Source of the DNA: an uncultured Helicobacter sp.
GTDB taxonomy: Bacteria > Campylobacterota > Campylobacteria > Campylobacterales > Helicobacteraceae
Assembly (NCBI GenBank): GCA_944323645.1
Contig: CALUTE010000007.1
Span: 1-64,000, forward strand
Direction: 5' to 3'
Length of the DNA: 64,000 nt
Under the pieces are notes generated by a model, which was given only the letters and a program-made list of their open reading frames with translations, ran no database searches and had not been told where the DNA came from. Shown one piece after another: positions 27,197 through 36,840 of this stretch. A program made the translations under genes and the position numbers. Numbering within the stretch: the stretch's first letter is position 1; every line of letters begins with the position of its first letter.

Positions 27197-27964
27197 CTAG
27201 ATTCCACCAAAATCTTGAAAATCTCTTTGTGCTCTATCGCTAGAGCCTTGCACATCAGAATCTTTCGCTTCAGATTTTTTGTCAGGATCATCAGTGCTTT
27301 CATCTTTAGCACCGGGTGGTGTAGATTTTTGAGGCTTAGTAGTGCTTTTAAAAGGTGGTCCTTTAGCGATAATTTTTGTTAGTTCTGCTGCGCGCCTGGC
27401 GTCCATTTTTGCTAGAATCTTTGCCATTTCAGAAGCAGTAAGCGAAGAGAGAATCTCAGCAGCCTCCGCATCGTCAAGTTCTGCAATAATCGGTGCTGCT
27501 TTTGAATCTTTCATACCAGAAAAAGTTTTTGCAACTTTGGAATTTGAAGAACCTTGTATTTCTTTTAAAAGGGCTTCGTTTTTGGCAATAAGGTCTTGGA
27601 TCATCTTTTTTTCTTCTTCGTTTTTCTGGGCAATTTTAGCTTGTTCTGCCTTTGCTTGTTGCATTTTTGCATCAAAAGCTTTTTCTTGCTCTTTCAAATT
27701 GGCTTCCTTTTGCGCCAAAAGATTCTGTGTGGCATTTTTATATGCCTCAAGATTCTGCATTTTTTCATTAAGTGTGCGCAAGGACTGCGTAATCTCATTT
27801 TTACGTGCTTCAAATATAGCATTGCACTGCAAAAGCTGTTGCGTATCTGGCTCCTTTTTTTCTGCTATAAGGGGCAAATGCATACCAATAATGCCAACAA
27901 AAAGCCACCTGCATATCCTTTTCATATTCAACCTTGCAAAACAAATCCCAGTATTCCACTTCAT
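27197..27964 (-). CDS. MotE-like flagellar motor chaperone (MgtE-N-like domain)
   Basis: This is a 255-residue exported protein with a signal or anchor helix (RICRWLFVGIIGMHLPLIA), a long coiled coil of about 100 residues, and a compact domain (SKAAPIIAELDDAEAAEILSSL, then KILAKMDARRAAELTKII). That domain resembles the MgtE N-terminal fold seen in MotE/FliG-like proteins. The tail is low-complexity and Ser/Asp/Lys-rich. MotE-type proteins are periplasmic chaperones for the motor disc or MotC. The order purA, FliJ-like, this gene matches my memory of H. pylori HP0255-HP0257. The ATG at 27964 overlaps the upstream stop as ATGA; an internal ATG at 27925 is a possible alternative start. Confidence 0.7.
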   Translation of the reverse strand: MKWNTGICFARLNMKRICRWLFVGIIGMHLPLIAEKKEPDTQQLLQCNAIFEARKNEITQSLRTLNEKMQNLEAYKNATQNLLAQKEANLKEQEKAFDAKMQQAKAEQAKIAQKNEEEKKMIQDLIAKNEALLKEIQGSSNSKVAKTFSGMKDSKAAPIIAELDDAEAAEILSSLTASEMAKILAKMDARRAAELTKIIAKGPPFKSTTKPQKSTPPGAKDESTDDPDKKSEAKDSDVQGSSDRAQRDFQDFGGI

Positions 27965-28380
27965 ATGCGTTCCTTTTTATGCAACAAAATAGCTATTTCA
28001 TCAAGCTCTTTACTCTCTCTTGCTTTGATAGCTTTAAGCATATTTTTATGTTCTCTTTCTTGGAGATACTTGAGTTTTTCAAACTCGATATAAAGCCCCC
28101 TATACTCTGTCTCTAAAGCCTTTATCTTGGCTTTAAGATTTGCAATTGCCTCGCGTAGTGTATCGATTTCAAACAAATAAGCCTTTTTGTGGGCAATCTC
28201 GTGCAACAACACATCTACACTTCCTTGCTTTGGAGTTTGCATTTGTGCTATGTCGCTAATAAGCGTGGTGATCTGATTATTTATAGCTGCAATTTCGTTA
28301 TTATGCCTAACAATTTGCATTTCACACATATCAAGCTTTTTTTTTTGGGCTTGTACTAATACGCCAAATTTTGTTTTCAT
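27961..28380 (-). CDS. FliJ-like flagellar export protein
   Basis: This is a 139-residue protein that is almost entirely coiled coil, the character of FliJ, which cycles chaperones and opens the FlhA gate in flagellar export. Sequence conservation in FliJ is poor, so the evidence is length, structure and position between purA and a motE-like gene, the setting of the H. pylori FliJ homologue HP0256. The start ATG at 28380 follows GGGGAGAA. A run of ten A residues (28337-28346 on the minus strand) encodes the lysines of AQKKKLD near residue 15 and could cause frameshifting. Confidence 0.72.
   Translation of the reverse strand: MKTKFGVLVQAQKKKLDMCEMQIVRHNNEIAAINNQITTLISDIAQMQTPKQGSVDVLLHEIAHKKAYLFEIDTLREAIANLKAKIKALETEYRGLYIEFEKLKYLQEREHKNMLKAIKARESKELDEIAILLHKKERI
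28337..28346 (-). repeat. A10 homopolymer inside the FliJ-like gene
   Basis: Ten consecutive A residues on the coding strand lie about 12 codons into a 139-codon gene. Long A runs can slip during replication or transcription and shift the frame early in the gene. The frame is intact here. Confidence 0.85.
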
Positions 28381-28416
28381 CAAAATTCTCCCCTATGATG
28401 GGATTGTAGCACAATT

Positions 28417-29685
<1,269 letters not shown>

Positions 29686-30567
29686 TTATATATATAATGC
29701 TTGCAAGGCATCTTGCTTGGATTCTCTCTTTAGTATTGACTCAATGACATTATCTGTATAAAGCCCAAAACCACAACAAAAGCAATTTTGGATTTTGTAC
29801 TTACCCCCAAGAAGTAGAATCTGATTTCCATCAAAAACCTTAAACACCATATCATCATAGTAATCTACCAATGGTTCTTCAAACAGCGAAACTAGAATCT
29901 GATCATATTTGCACGCGGCAGCTTCATATATCAAGCGCTCTATTTCAAAATGTAAAAACATTGGTGCTTTAGGTAGAAAATGTTCTAGATCTTGTAATGT
30001 GCTAATATGCAAAATGTCTTTCATAAAACTTGCTTTCTGGGCAATTTGCTGGACAGAAAGAGAGGAGTAAGATTCCTTACTAAGTCCAAGTTCCGTGATA
30101 CATAAATCTAAAATACGCACATTATTAAGTTGCAAAAATGCACGCACATTGCAATGTTCAAGAATCTCAAGTCCAATAGTAATCATATCGCTAAGGTTTT
30201 GCAAATGAATAGATTCTGCTCCAATTTGGTAGATTTCATTGGTTGGGTAGCTAAACACAGGTTGAATATAAAACCACTTTTGGTGGCTTGTGGCTCGCTC
30301 AAGGCGTTTAGTAATAGTGCGGATTGTATCAATTGTAGAATCATAACGCAAAGAGATTTGGTGATTGTTTTGACTACTTAAGCGAATAATATGACGGTTT
30401 GAAAAGTTTTGCTGATGTTCTAAATAAGTAAAATAAGGAGTGATAATCTCTTCAAATCCATATCGATAAAATATATCGCAAGCATAACTCTCCAACATAC
30501 GCTTGATCTTGGCACTTTTGCCAAAATAAAGTTTTGTTCCTTCTGGGATTTCATGCTCAAAGATCAT
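29686..30567 (-). CDS. hisZ: HisZ-like ATP phosphoribosyltransferase regulatory subunit
   Basis: This 293-residue protein is built like a class II histidyl-tRNA synthetase catalytic domain without an anticodon-binding domain. It shows motif 2-like LRYDSTIDTIRTITKRLE and a later GGKYKIQNCFCCGFGLY segment. HisZ proteins partner short HisG and carry the histidine-feedback site. No hisG lies in the window. The sequence is divergent, and some signature glycine/arginine motifs of active synthetases are weak, consistent with a regulatory rather than enzymatic role. It sits 9 bases after prs and 21 bases before purA, so it is in one transcription unit. Confidence 0.72.
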   Translation of the reverse strand: MIFEHEIPEGTKLYFGKSAKIKRMLESYACDIFYRYGFEEIITPYFTYLEHQQNFSNRHIIRLSSQNNHQISLRYDSTIDTIRTITKRLERATSHQKWFYIQPVFSYPTNEIYQIGAESIHLQNLSDMITIGLEILEHCNVRAFLQLNNVRILDLCITELGLSKESYSSLSVQQIAQKASFMKDILHISTLQDLEHFLPKAPMFLHFEIERLIYEAAACKYDQILVSLFEEPLVDYYDDMVFKVFDGNQILLLGGKYKIQNCFCCGFGLYTDNVIESILKRESKQDALQALYI

Positions 30568-30576
30568 ACTATCTCT

Positions 30577-31506
30577 CTAAATAAACAATGAATTTACACT
30601 TTCATTATGGTAGATTCTGCGCACTACTTCTGCGAAAAGTGGAGCAACATTTAGTACGGTGATTTTGGAACATTCTTGTTGTAAAGGAATAGAATTGCTC
30701 ACAATCACTTCATCAAGCACTGATTCTTGAATTCTTTTTATCGCTAAGCCGCTCAAAACGGCGTGTGTGCCGAGTGCCATTACAGAGTTTGCCCCCTTGT
30801 CTTTAAGAGCTTGCGCAGCCTTGCACATTGTGCCTGCTGTATCAATTATATCATCAACAAGCACAACATCTTTTCCATTCACATCACCAATAATATTCAT
30901 TACTTCGCTTTCGTTAGCTCGCTCACGCCTTTTATCAACAATCACAAGATCAAGACCAAGCTTTTTGCCAAAGTATCTTGCGCGAGTAACGCCACCTATA
31001 TCAGGACTTGCGATAATAGGATTTTTTAGCTTTTTGTTACGCACATAATCTTGAAAAATAATCGAGCCATAGAGATTATCCACTGGAATATCAAAAAAGC
31101 CTTGGATTTGCCCAGCGTGCAGATCCATAGTAATTACACGATTGATACCAGCATATTGAATAAGGTCTGCAACAAGCTTGGCTGTAATGGGAACACGTGG
31201 GGCAGCTTTTCGATCTTGACGAGCATAGCCAAAGTAAGGAATCACAGCTGTTATAGAATTGGCAGAACTACGTTTAAACGCATCTGCCATAATAAGAAGC
31301 TCCATGAGATTATCGTTCGCTGGAGTACAAGTAGGTTGAATCACAAATACATCTTTTCCACGAACAGATTCATTAATCTGAACGCCTATTTCACCATCAC
31401 TAAAACGATTTAAAGTAATTTTACTTAGGACAACATTAAGGTGCTTGGCGAATTCTCTACTAAATTCTTGATGTGCATTACCGCTAAAGACTTTAAAACC
31501 TCGCAT
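30577..31506 (-). CDS. prs: Ribose-phosphate pyrophosphokinase Prs
   Basis: Prs makes PRPP from ribose-5-phosphate and ATP for purine, pyrimidine, histidine and NAD synthesis. Seen are RFSDGEIGVQINESVRGKD, the catalytic flexible loop YARQDRKAAPRVPITAK, the metal-binding TMDLHAGQIQGFFDIP and the PRPP loop VLVDDIIDTAGTM. At 309 residues it matches class I Prs. It heads the run prs-hisZ-purA-fliJ-like-motE-like. A TATAAT box on the minus strand at 31537-31542 is well placed as its promoter. Confidence 0.97.
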   Translation of the reverse strand: MRGFKVFSGNAHQEFSREFAKHLNVVLSKITLNRFSDGEIGVQINESVRGKDVFVIQPTCTPANDNLMELLIMADAFKRSSANSITAVIPYFGYARQDRKAAPRVPITAKLVADLIQYAGINRVITMDLHAGQIQGFFDIPVDNLYGSIIFQDYVRNKKLKNPIIASPDIGGVTRARYFGKKLGLDLVIVDKRRERANESEVMNIIGDVNGKDVVLVDDIIDTAGTMCKAAQALKDKGANSVMALGTHAVLSGLAIKRIQESVLDEVIVSNSIPLQQECSKITVLNVAPLFAEVVRRIYHNESVNSLFI

Positions 31507-31536
31507 TTACCGCCTTCAGAATAAGGTTGAAACTGA

Positions 31537-31542
31537 ATTATA
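31537..31542 (-). promoter_or_regulatory. -10 element of the prs operon
   Basis: TATAAT on the minus strand, within TTTATAATTCAG, lies 31 bases upstream of the prs ATG. It is a good housekeeping -10 match in an AT-rich context. Confidence 0.55.
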
Positions 31543-31600
31543 AATAAAGTTTGCTTAAAATAGTCCTAGCTTCGCGGGTTTTATAAAGACGACAATAGGC

Positions 31601-31999
31601 TTAAAACCAACGCTCATAGCAAAAGACTCCCCATACAACTACTACAAACAAAAGGCTCAAAAACTGCGCTGCACTCCCCATATCTTTAGCCTTTTTAGCA
31701 AAAGGGTGAGGTTTTATACTGGTGTGATCAATGGCATTTTCTATAGCTGAATTAAATAACTCAACAATCACACATAAAAATCCCGGTAGTATAAGTAGAA
31801 TCTTTTGTGTAAAGCTTTCACCAAAATAAAATCCAAGAGTGCAACTAACAATGGCTACAAGCACCACCTGGCGAAAACCCTGCTCCTCACTCCAGGCTGC
31901 CAAAATCCCATCACGCGAATAGATACAAGCACAATAAACACGCTTAAACCCACCCTTGCCTTTTTTGGTATTGCGTTTAGGATATTCTTGCGTTTTCAA
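31601..31999 (-). CDS. dgkA: Diacylglycerol kinase DgkA
   Basis: DgkA is a trimeric inner membrane enzyme that phosphorylates diacylglycerol for phospholipid recycling. The 132-residue protein has the family signature ELFNSAIENAID followed by three hydrophobic helices. It has a longer, basic N-terminus (KRNTKKGKGGFKR) than E. coli DgkA (122 residues). The start is TTG, directly abutting the stop of the upstream gene, with GAGG some distance before. It ends an operon begun upstream of uvrC. Confidence 0.9.
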   Translation of the reverse strand: MKTQEYPKRNTKKGKGGFKRVYCACIYSRDGILAAWSEEQGFRQVVLVAIVSCTLGFYFGESFTQKILLILPGFLCVIVELFNSAIENAIDHTSIKPHPFAKKAKDMGSAAQFLSLLFVVVVWGVFCYERWF

Positions 32000-33076
32000 C
32001 TATTTACTAACCTCTTTAAAAATAAGTGTAAAGTGCTCAGGATTCAGTGTATCGCGCGTATGTTCTATGAGGTCTTGAAGGCTTACTGAATGCGTTGGTA
32101 CTTTGGGAGTTATATGGTAGATAATGCCATTGTTGTGCCCTTCGAGCATATTTGCGAGTCCATCAAATGAGCTTACAAGCTGATCTTTGTAAGCTATACG
32201 AGGATTACCAAGTAACAACATATAAACCATAAAACTCTTTGCAGCTTGAGTGGATTTCGTCAGCTGTGTGTAGTATTTTTGATACTCTTGTTCATCAAGT
32301 GTCTCACGCGCAGCAATCTTTTGTACAATAGTTTGCGAAAGATTATTTGGTGTGAAATTTAATATGATATCCTCCAATATCACACGCGTATCGCGCATAA
32401 AAGCATTGGCATCTTCTTGGTATGCACTCATTGCATCAAAAAGAACCTCACCAAGCTGCAAAGAATCTGTAAGTTTATGAAGCTCGCCAATGCTAGCGAG
32501 TTCTTCTTGTGCATTTATTGTAAATTCATAGCCTAGATTTTTAGCATTTGTGCGGCACATAAACGTATTATATAACGTAGGGTTTTCTTGCGATACCTTG
32601 CTAGAATCTTGTTTTGTGTCGTGCAAAGACTCCTCTATCTTTGTTCTCTTTTTTAGACTGCTATCAAGCGTGCATTGTAGTGAATTTGGCAGAACAATCT
32701 CGCTAAAATCCACACTTGGTGCAATAGCACTCAAAAATACATTTAAAAATGAATTACTAACAAGATGAACATTATCGCTTTCTAAAGAAAGACGTATGGT
32801 GTCGTTTTGCTTTAATACGCCAAAGCGGACATTTTTTAGAGTAGCTATATCATTCCAAGCAAGACTTGGAGATTGACACCAAATTTCTTTTATGCCTTTA
32901 CATACAAAAGGTTCGTATGTAAGTTGAGGAAAATTCTCTTGTATAGAATTAAGGTGAGTATTGAGCGAGGTTTGAATGTTTTTCTTAAGTGTACTACTCA
33001 TATAAAAAAATATACCAAGCAACAACACAATAAGCACTGCCCCAAACCCAAGAATAGCGACAAAAACCTTTCTCAT
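32000..33076 (-). CDS. Hypothetical membrane-anchored protein
   Basis: This is a 358-residue protein I do not recognise. The ATG at 33076 is chosen because AAAGGA lies seven bases before it. It encodes a single N-terminal membrane helix (VFVAILGFGAVLIVLLLGIFFYM) followed by a large extracytoplasmic region. That region has a repeated amphipathic beta pattern, a few cysteines (FVCKGIKEIWCQS) and a Ser/Lys-rich stretch (SSLKKRTKIEESLHDTKQDSSK). The layout resembles proteins with YdgA- or AsmA-like lipid-transport folds, but no motif supports that firmly. It is transcribed between uvrC and dgkA and ends exactly where dgkA starts. Confidence 0.6.
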   Translation of the reverse strand: MRKVFVAILGFGAVLIVLLLGIFFYMSSTLKKNIQTSLNTHLNSIQENFPQLTYEPFVCKGIKEIWCQSPSLAWNDIATLKNVRFGVLKQNDTIRLSLESDNVHLVSNSFLNVFLSAIAPSVDFSEIVLPNSLQCTLDSSLKKRTKIEESLHDTKQDSSKVSQENPTLYNTFMCRTNAKNLGYEFTINAQEELASIGELHKLTDSLQLGEVLFDAMSAYQEDANAFMRDTRVILEDIILNFTPNNLSQTIVQKIAARETLDEQEYQKYYTQLTKSTQAAKSFMVYMLLLGNPRIAYKDQLVSSFDGLANMLEGHNNGIIYHITPKVPTHSVSLQDLIEHTRDTLNPEHFTLIFKEVSK

Positions 33077-33151
33077 AGTTGTATCCTTTAGTGAGTTGGC
33101 ACAATCATTATACACTAGATTACACAATCTTGCGAAGTAAAATAACAGAAT

Positions 33152-35020
33152 CTATAGAGTACCCTTGTGTTTTCTGCGCGCTGCCAATAGGGCTTTTGCT
33201 TCTTCTTTGCTTAAATCCTTTATCGCCTCATAGCTTCCCATAATGGCAAGCAGTCTAGTAATTTGTGCGGTACTTAACCCATCTTCTTGTAAATGTATGC
33301 GTTGTGTTAGAGCTTTTCTTTTAGTGTGGCGATGATAGCTAATAGCATATTTATGGGCTTCATCACGAAGTTTTTGCAAAAATTGCAAGCATTTATTGCT
33401 TGGTTCAAGCAACAATGTTTTTTCTAATGTATAAATCGTATCACGCGCATTCCCTTTCGCTCGATAGGCTTTAGAATCTCTCTTTTGCTTGGCGATTCCT
33501 ACAACACAAACATTTGCACCACTAGAATCTAAAATTTCTCTTGCAAGCTTAATCTGTGCCACCCCACCATCAATAAGCCATAAATCTGGTGGGGATTCTT
33601 GGGCAAACTTAAGTGCTCGACGCGTGAGCATTTCGCGTATTTGACTATATTCATCGCTGCCTTGAAGTTTATAACGCCTATAAGCACTTTTTGCAAACTC
33701 ACCATACTCATACACTACCATACCACCAACACAATCACTGCCACTATGATGACTGGTATCAAAAACTTCTATACGAAATGGTATGCTATCAAGATTTAAT
33801 AATTGCTTGAGTTTTTCTAGCAAAATATATTCATTACCCTGCTCTTGGTAATGCTTATGCAGAATCTCTTTAGCATTTGTATGTGCTAGGGCTAAAATCT
33901 TGGCTTTTTCCCCTCTTTTTGGGGCGATGAGTGGGATTTTTTTGCCTTGTGCGCGCATAATAAAATCCTCTACCATAGAAAGCCCTTTTATATCTGGCAA
34001 CACTATCGCATCTGGAAGTAGAGGAAGCTTTTGCGCATATGCATTGAGCAGAGCCTGCGTGTAGAGCTCAACCGGATCATAGTCATATTTTAAGCGCACA
34101 ATTGTACTAGAAAACGATACAACCTTGCCACTCCGTACAAAAAGCCACAGCAATATACCTTGCTTGATCACACTGGATTCTACTTGATTATTGTTAGATT
34201 CTCCTGTGTAGAAATACAACACATCAAGATTTATATTTTTAGCAACATCAAGCACAGAGAGACTTTGGAGATTAATGAGTTTCTTGATTCTGTCTCTATA
34301 AATCCCTGCCTCTTCAAAACGCAAGGTATTCGACAAAAAAGCCATTCGCTCTTTTAGCATAGCAAGAAGCTTGGAAGGCGTTTTCAAAACCTCTAGTGCA
34401 TTTTCAAGAATTTCTCTATATGCTTGTTTGCTTATATGCCCTTCGCAAGGTGCTTTACAGCGTTGTATCTGATAAAATAGGCAACTCTTTTTTTGTGCCA
34501 CACACTTAGGGGATTTTTGCACAAGTGGAAAAAGTTCCAAAAGAGAATTTACTATATCACGACAACCGCTGGGATATGGTCCAAAATACAGCATATTTTT
34601 TTGTGTTTTTGCAATATTTCTTGTAATAATTGGAGTGGGAAAATCAAGATCTAAATCAAATGCGATATAAGGATATGTCTTATCATCACGCAAGAGAATA
34701 TTATATTTTGGTTTAAGCTGTTTGATAAGAGAATTTTCAAGAATAAGTGCGTCTTGTTCAGAATCTACCACTACAACTTGTAGTTGCGCAATTTGGCGTA
34801 CCATAAGTGTGATTCTGTGGCTTAATGTATGATTAGGGATAGGTATGCCCTGCTCTTTTGTCTGAGTAAAAGCAAAATAACTACGTACACGATTTTTGAG
34901 GTTTTTTGCTTTGCCAATATAAAGAAGTTTGCCAGCACTATCATAGTACTGATACACGCCGGGCTTACTTGGAAGTGTACTGAGTGCTTGCGCTAAGGAA
35001 ACTATACTTTCAGGCTGCAT
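33152..35020 (-). CDS. uvrC: Excinuclease ABC subunit C, UvrC
   Basis: UvrC makes both incisions in nucleotide excision repair. The N-terminal GIY-YIG nuclease is PSKPGVYQYYDSAGKLLYIG, then KAKNLKNRVRSYF. A Cys-rich linker (KCVAQKKSCLFYQIQRCKAPC) follows, then the UvrB-interacting UVR region near residue 210, the RNase H-like endonuclease domain with FDTSHHSG, and a C-terminal helix-hairpin-helix (LAIMGSYEAIKDLSKEEAKALL). The protein is 622 residues, full length. The start ATG lies 14 bases after the stop of the membrane-protein gene upstream. Confidence 0.97.
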   Translation of the reverse strand: MQPESIVSLAQALSTLPSKPGVYQYYDSAGKLLYIGKAKNLKNRVRSYFAFTQTKEQGIPIPNHTLSHRITLMVRQIAQLQVVVVDSEQDALILENSLIKQLKPKYNILLRDDKTYPYIAFDLDLDFPTPIITRNIAKTQKNMLYFGPYPSGCRDIVNSLLELFPLVQKSPKCVAQKKSCLFYQIQRCKAPCEGHISKQAYREILENALEVLKTPSKLLAMLKERMAFLSNTLRFEEAGIYRDRIKKLINLQSLSVLDVAKNINLDVLYFYTGESNNNQVESSVIKQGILLWLFVRSGKVVSFSSTIVRLKYDYDPVELYTQALLNAYAQKLPLLPDAIVLPDIKGLSMVEDFIMRAQGKKIPLIAPKRGEKAKILALAHTNAKEILHKHYQEQGNEYILLEKLKQLLNLDSIPFRIEVFDTSHHSGSDCVGGMVVYEYGEFAKSAYRRYKLQGSDEYSQIREMLTRRALKFAQESPPDLWLIDGGVAQIKLAREILDSSGANVCVVGIAKQKRDSKAYRAKGNARDTIYTLEKTLLLEPSNKCLQFLQKLRDEAHKYAISYHRHTKRKALTQRIHLQEDGLSTAQITRLLAIMGSYEAIKDLSKEEAKALLAARRKHKGTL

Positions 35021-35034
35021 TTGATGATGCTACA

Positions 35035-35721
35035 CTATGTATCAAGAATGCTAGCTGAAGTGATTTTAAATGTCCCAAAAAGCGCAAAAACAAAAGAAAG
35101 AATCCCAGCAATACAATAAAACATCATTGAAAAACTACCAATCCATAATGCCACCCGATTAACAACGAATCGATCAGCCGCATCCTTATAAACAACCCAA
35201 TCATTATCTTGAACAAATAACAAGAGAGCAGCCACATCAATGCCTAAGAATAATGCGATCATACCAGGGAAGAAAAATGCCAAGCTACACACATAGCATT
35301 TAAAGCTCACCATAAAATGCGTTAAAGAAGTGCGCTTTTCAAATTCAAGCGCAATCTTATACCAAAGCCACACAACTATAATCAAGAGAATCCCCATAGC
35401 CAAGCCATAAATAAGCGATACTATAAGTGGGTTTGGCAGGTAGTGAAACAAATCAACCAAACATAAAAAAAGCATAAAGGACATTAATCCAAAAATATAG
35501 AGAAAATAGCGAAACAAAGGCGAATATGTTAGCTGGCTAAAACGATACACTCCAAACAAATAACAAAATATCGCCACAGATGTTACAAACAAAACAAATC
35601 CAATAAGTTGGGGCACAACAAGACAAAATAGCGAACTTATAAAAATCACAAGCATAGAATACGACATCATATTTTTGGCATATCTAAGCTCTGCAGATGT
35701 TTGTATGTGCAGGGTTTTCAT
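35035..35721 (-). CDS. Hypothetical six-helix membrane protein
   Basis: This is a 228-residue, very hydrophobic protein with about six membrane helices (for example SMLVIFISSLFCLVVPQLIG and VSLIYGLAMGILLIIVVWLW). I cannot assign a family. The middle (FEKRTSLTHFMVSFKCYVCSL) is the only polar stretch of note. The ATG follows AAAAGGAATTTT. It starts 61 bases below a strong hairpin that separates it from petC and ends 14 bases before uvrC, so it probably heads the uvrC transcription unit. Confidence 0.6.
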   Translation of the reverse strand: MKTLHIQTSAELRYAKNMMSYSMLVIFISSLFCLVVPQLIGFVLFVTSVAIFCYLFGVYRFSQLTYSPLFRYFLYIFGLMSFMLFLCLVDLFHYLPNPLIVSLIYGLAMGILLIIVVWLWYKIALEFEKRTSLTHFMVSFKCYVCSLAFFFPGMIALFLGIDVAALLLFVQDNDWVVYKDAADRFVVNRVALWIGSFSMMFYCIAGILSFVFALFGTFKITSASILDT

Positions 35722-35781
35722 AAAATTCCTTTTGCAGATTGGTGGGTAATAAAGTAATTACTATAGAGAAATAAAAGGTTA

Positions 35782-35820
35782 TAAAGCATAGCTAGATTCC
35801 AAAATCTAAGCTATGCTTTA
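35782..35820 (-). terminator. Strong hairpin terminator after petABC
   Basis: A perfect 12-bp stem, TAAAGCATAGCT against AGCTATGCTTTA, encloses a loop that itself pairs AGATT with AATCT. On the minus strand it is followed by TAACCTTTTATTTC. It lies ten bases after the petC stop, so it very probably ends the pet operon. Confidence 0.7.
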
Positions 35821-35829
35821 GACTAAGTC

Positions 35830-36840
35830 TTAGTGTAAATCACTCCAAATTTTTCTTTTCCAAAGATAGGCTAAGACTGCCATAATAACAAAGAACAAAA
35901 TAATCTTAAAGCCTAGCGCATTGCGCTCATCTTTTTTGCTATCACCAACAGAATCCAAATAAGCAATAATTTGTTGTTCGGATTGCTCTGTAACCCCTAC
36001 ACGTGGCATAGAAGTATTAGGTAGAAGTCTTTGTGGATCATTGATAAAATTGCTTAAATAATGCTCGCCTCGTGCGCGAATCATCATTGATAGATCGGGA
36101 GCCACCGTACCAAGATAGCGCTCAATATTTTGTGGTGCGCTTGGTGAAGCAAGATTATCATAGCCTACACTATGACAACGCATACAAGCTTGTTCAAAGA
36201 CTTGCTTATTGCTAAGCTCTTTTGGAGCAATAGAGATGAAATAAGCCACAATATCAACGATTGCATCATCGCCAAGCCAAGCATAACCAGGCATAGGATA
36301 ATTAAAATCATCTTTATGCCACAATTTAGAAGCAAGCACTGGATCCTTTAGGAAATGTGCTAAATAATTATGATCAAAAACAGCTGCAACATTAGAAAGA
36401 TCAGGAGGTGTTACGCCATAAGCTTCAGAAACCTCTAAATCACTCTGTCCAGTTGATCGAGAAAGTTTTTGTGATGTGATTGTATGACAAGCAAGACACT
36501 GTTCTACTTGCTCGCGTCCAGCAATGGGATTACCTTTGCTAAAATCTAGTGTACTCCAGAATCCATCTAGATTGGAAAGAACACTCTTGGCTTTTTCGAG
36601 AGATTTTTGTAATCGATCAATCATCTGTTTGTCGCCTGTTTCTTGTGCAGCCTTGATTTTAGATTCCAAATCAGCAATATTTTGCTTGATTTGCTCAATA
36701 TCTGCTTTATTTGCTTTGACAAAGTCATACTCTGCATCAGCAACTTTTGGATGCATAATACTATGTGCAAGTGGTTCAACTCCCCAATAAATTACGCCAA
36801 TAACTACTGCTACAATAACAAGAATTTTTAGTTCTCTCAT
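35830..36840 (-). CDS. petC: Ubiquinol/menaquinol-cytochrome c reductase, dihaem cytochrome c subunit PetC
   Basis: This is the cytochrome c subunit of the bc1 complex in epsilonproteobacteria, a dihaem protein unlike mitochondrial cytochrome c1. It has two CXXCH motifs (CLACHT about residue 115 and CMRCHS about residue 223), each followed by distal Met candidates (FNYPMPGYAW, NTSMPRVG). A membrane helix lies at each end (VIVAVVIGVIYWG; IILFFVIMAVLAYLW). A coiled coil occupies residues 40-90. The start overlaps the petB stop as ATGA. It passes electrons from quinol to periplasmic cytochromes. Confidence 0.93.
   Translation of the reverse strand: MRELKILVIVAVVIGVIYWGVEPLAHSIMHPKVADAEYDFVKANKADIEQIKQNIADLESKIKAAQETGDKQMIDRLQKSLEKAKSVLSNLDGFWSTLDFSKGNPIAGREQVEQCLACHTITSQKLSRSTGQSDLEVSEAYGVTPPDLSNVAAVFDHNYLAHFLKDPVLASKLWHKDDFNYPMPGYAWLGDDAIVDIVAYFISIAPKELSNKQVFEQACMRCHSVGYDNLASPSAPQNIERYLGTVAPDLSMMIRARGEHYLSNFINDPQRLLPNTSMPRVGVTEQSEQQIIAYLDSVGDSKKDERNALGFKIILFFVIMAVLAYLWKRKIWSDLH

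Noticed and set aside
26657-27382. 241-codon plus-strand frame opposite the outer membrane protein and motE-like genes
   Set aside because: It is the complement of two well-supported minus-strand genes, and its Lys/Ser/Ile-rich composition is typical of antisense frames.
27342-28093. Plus-strand frames over the motE-like and fliJ-like genes
   Set aside because: Long coiled-coil genes rich in Lys and Glu codons leave open, Phe/Ser-rich antisense frames. No domains or start signals are seen.
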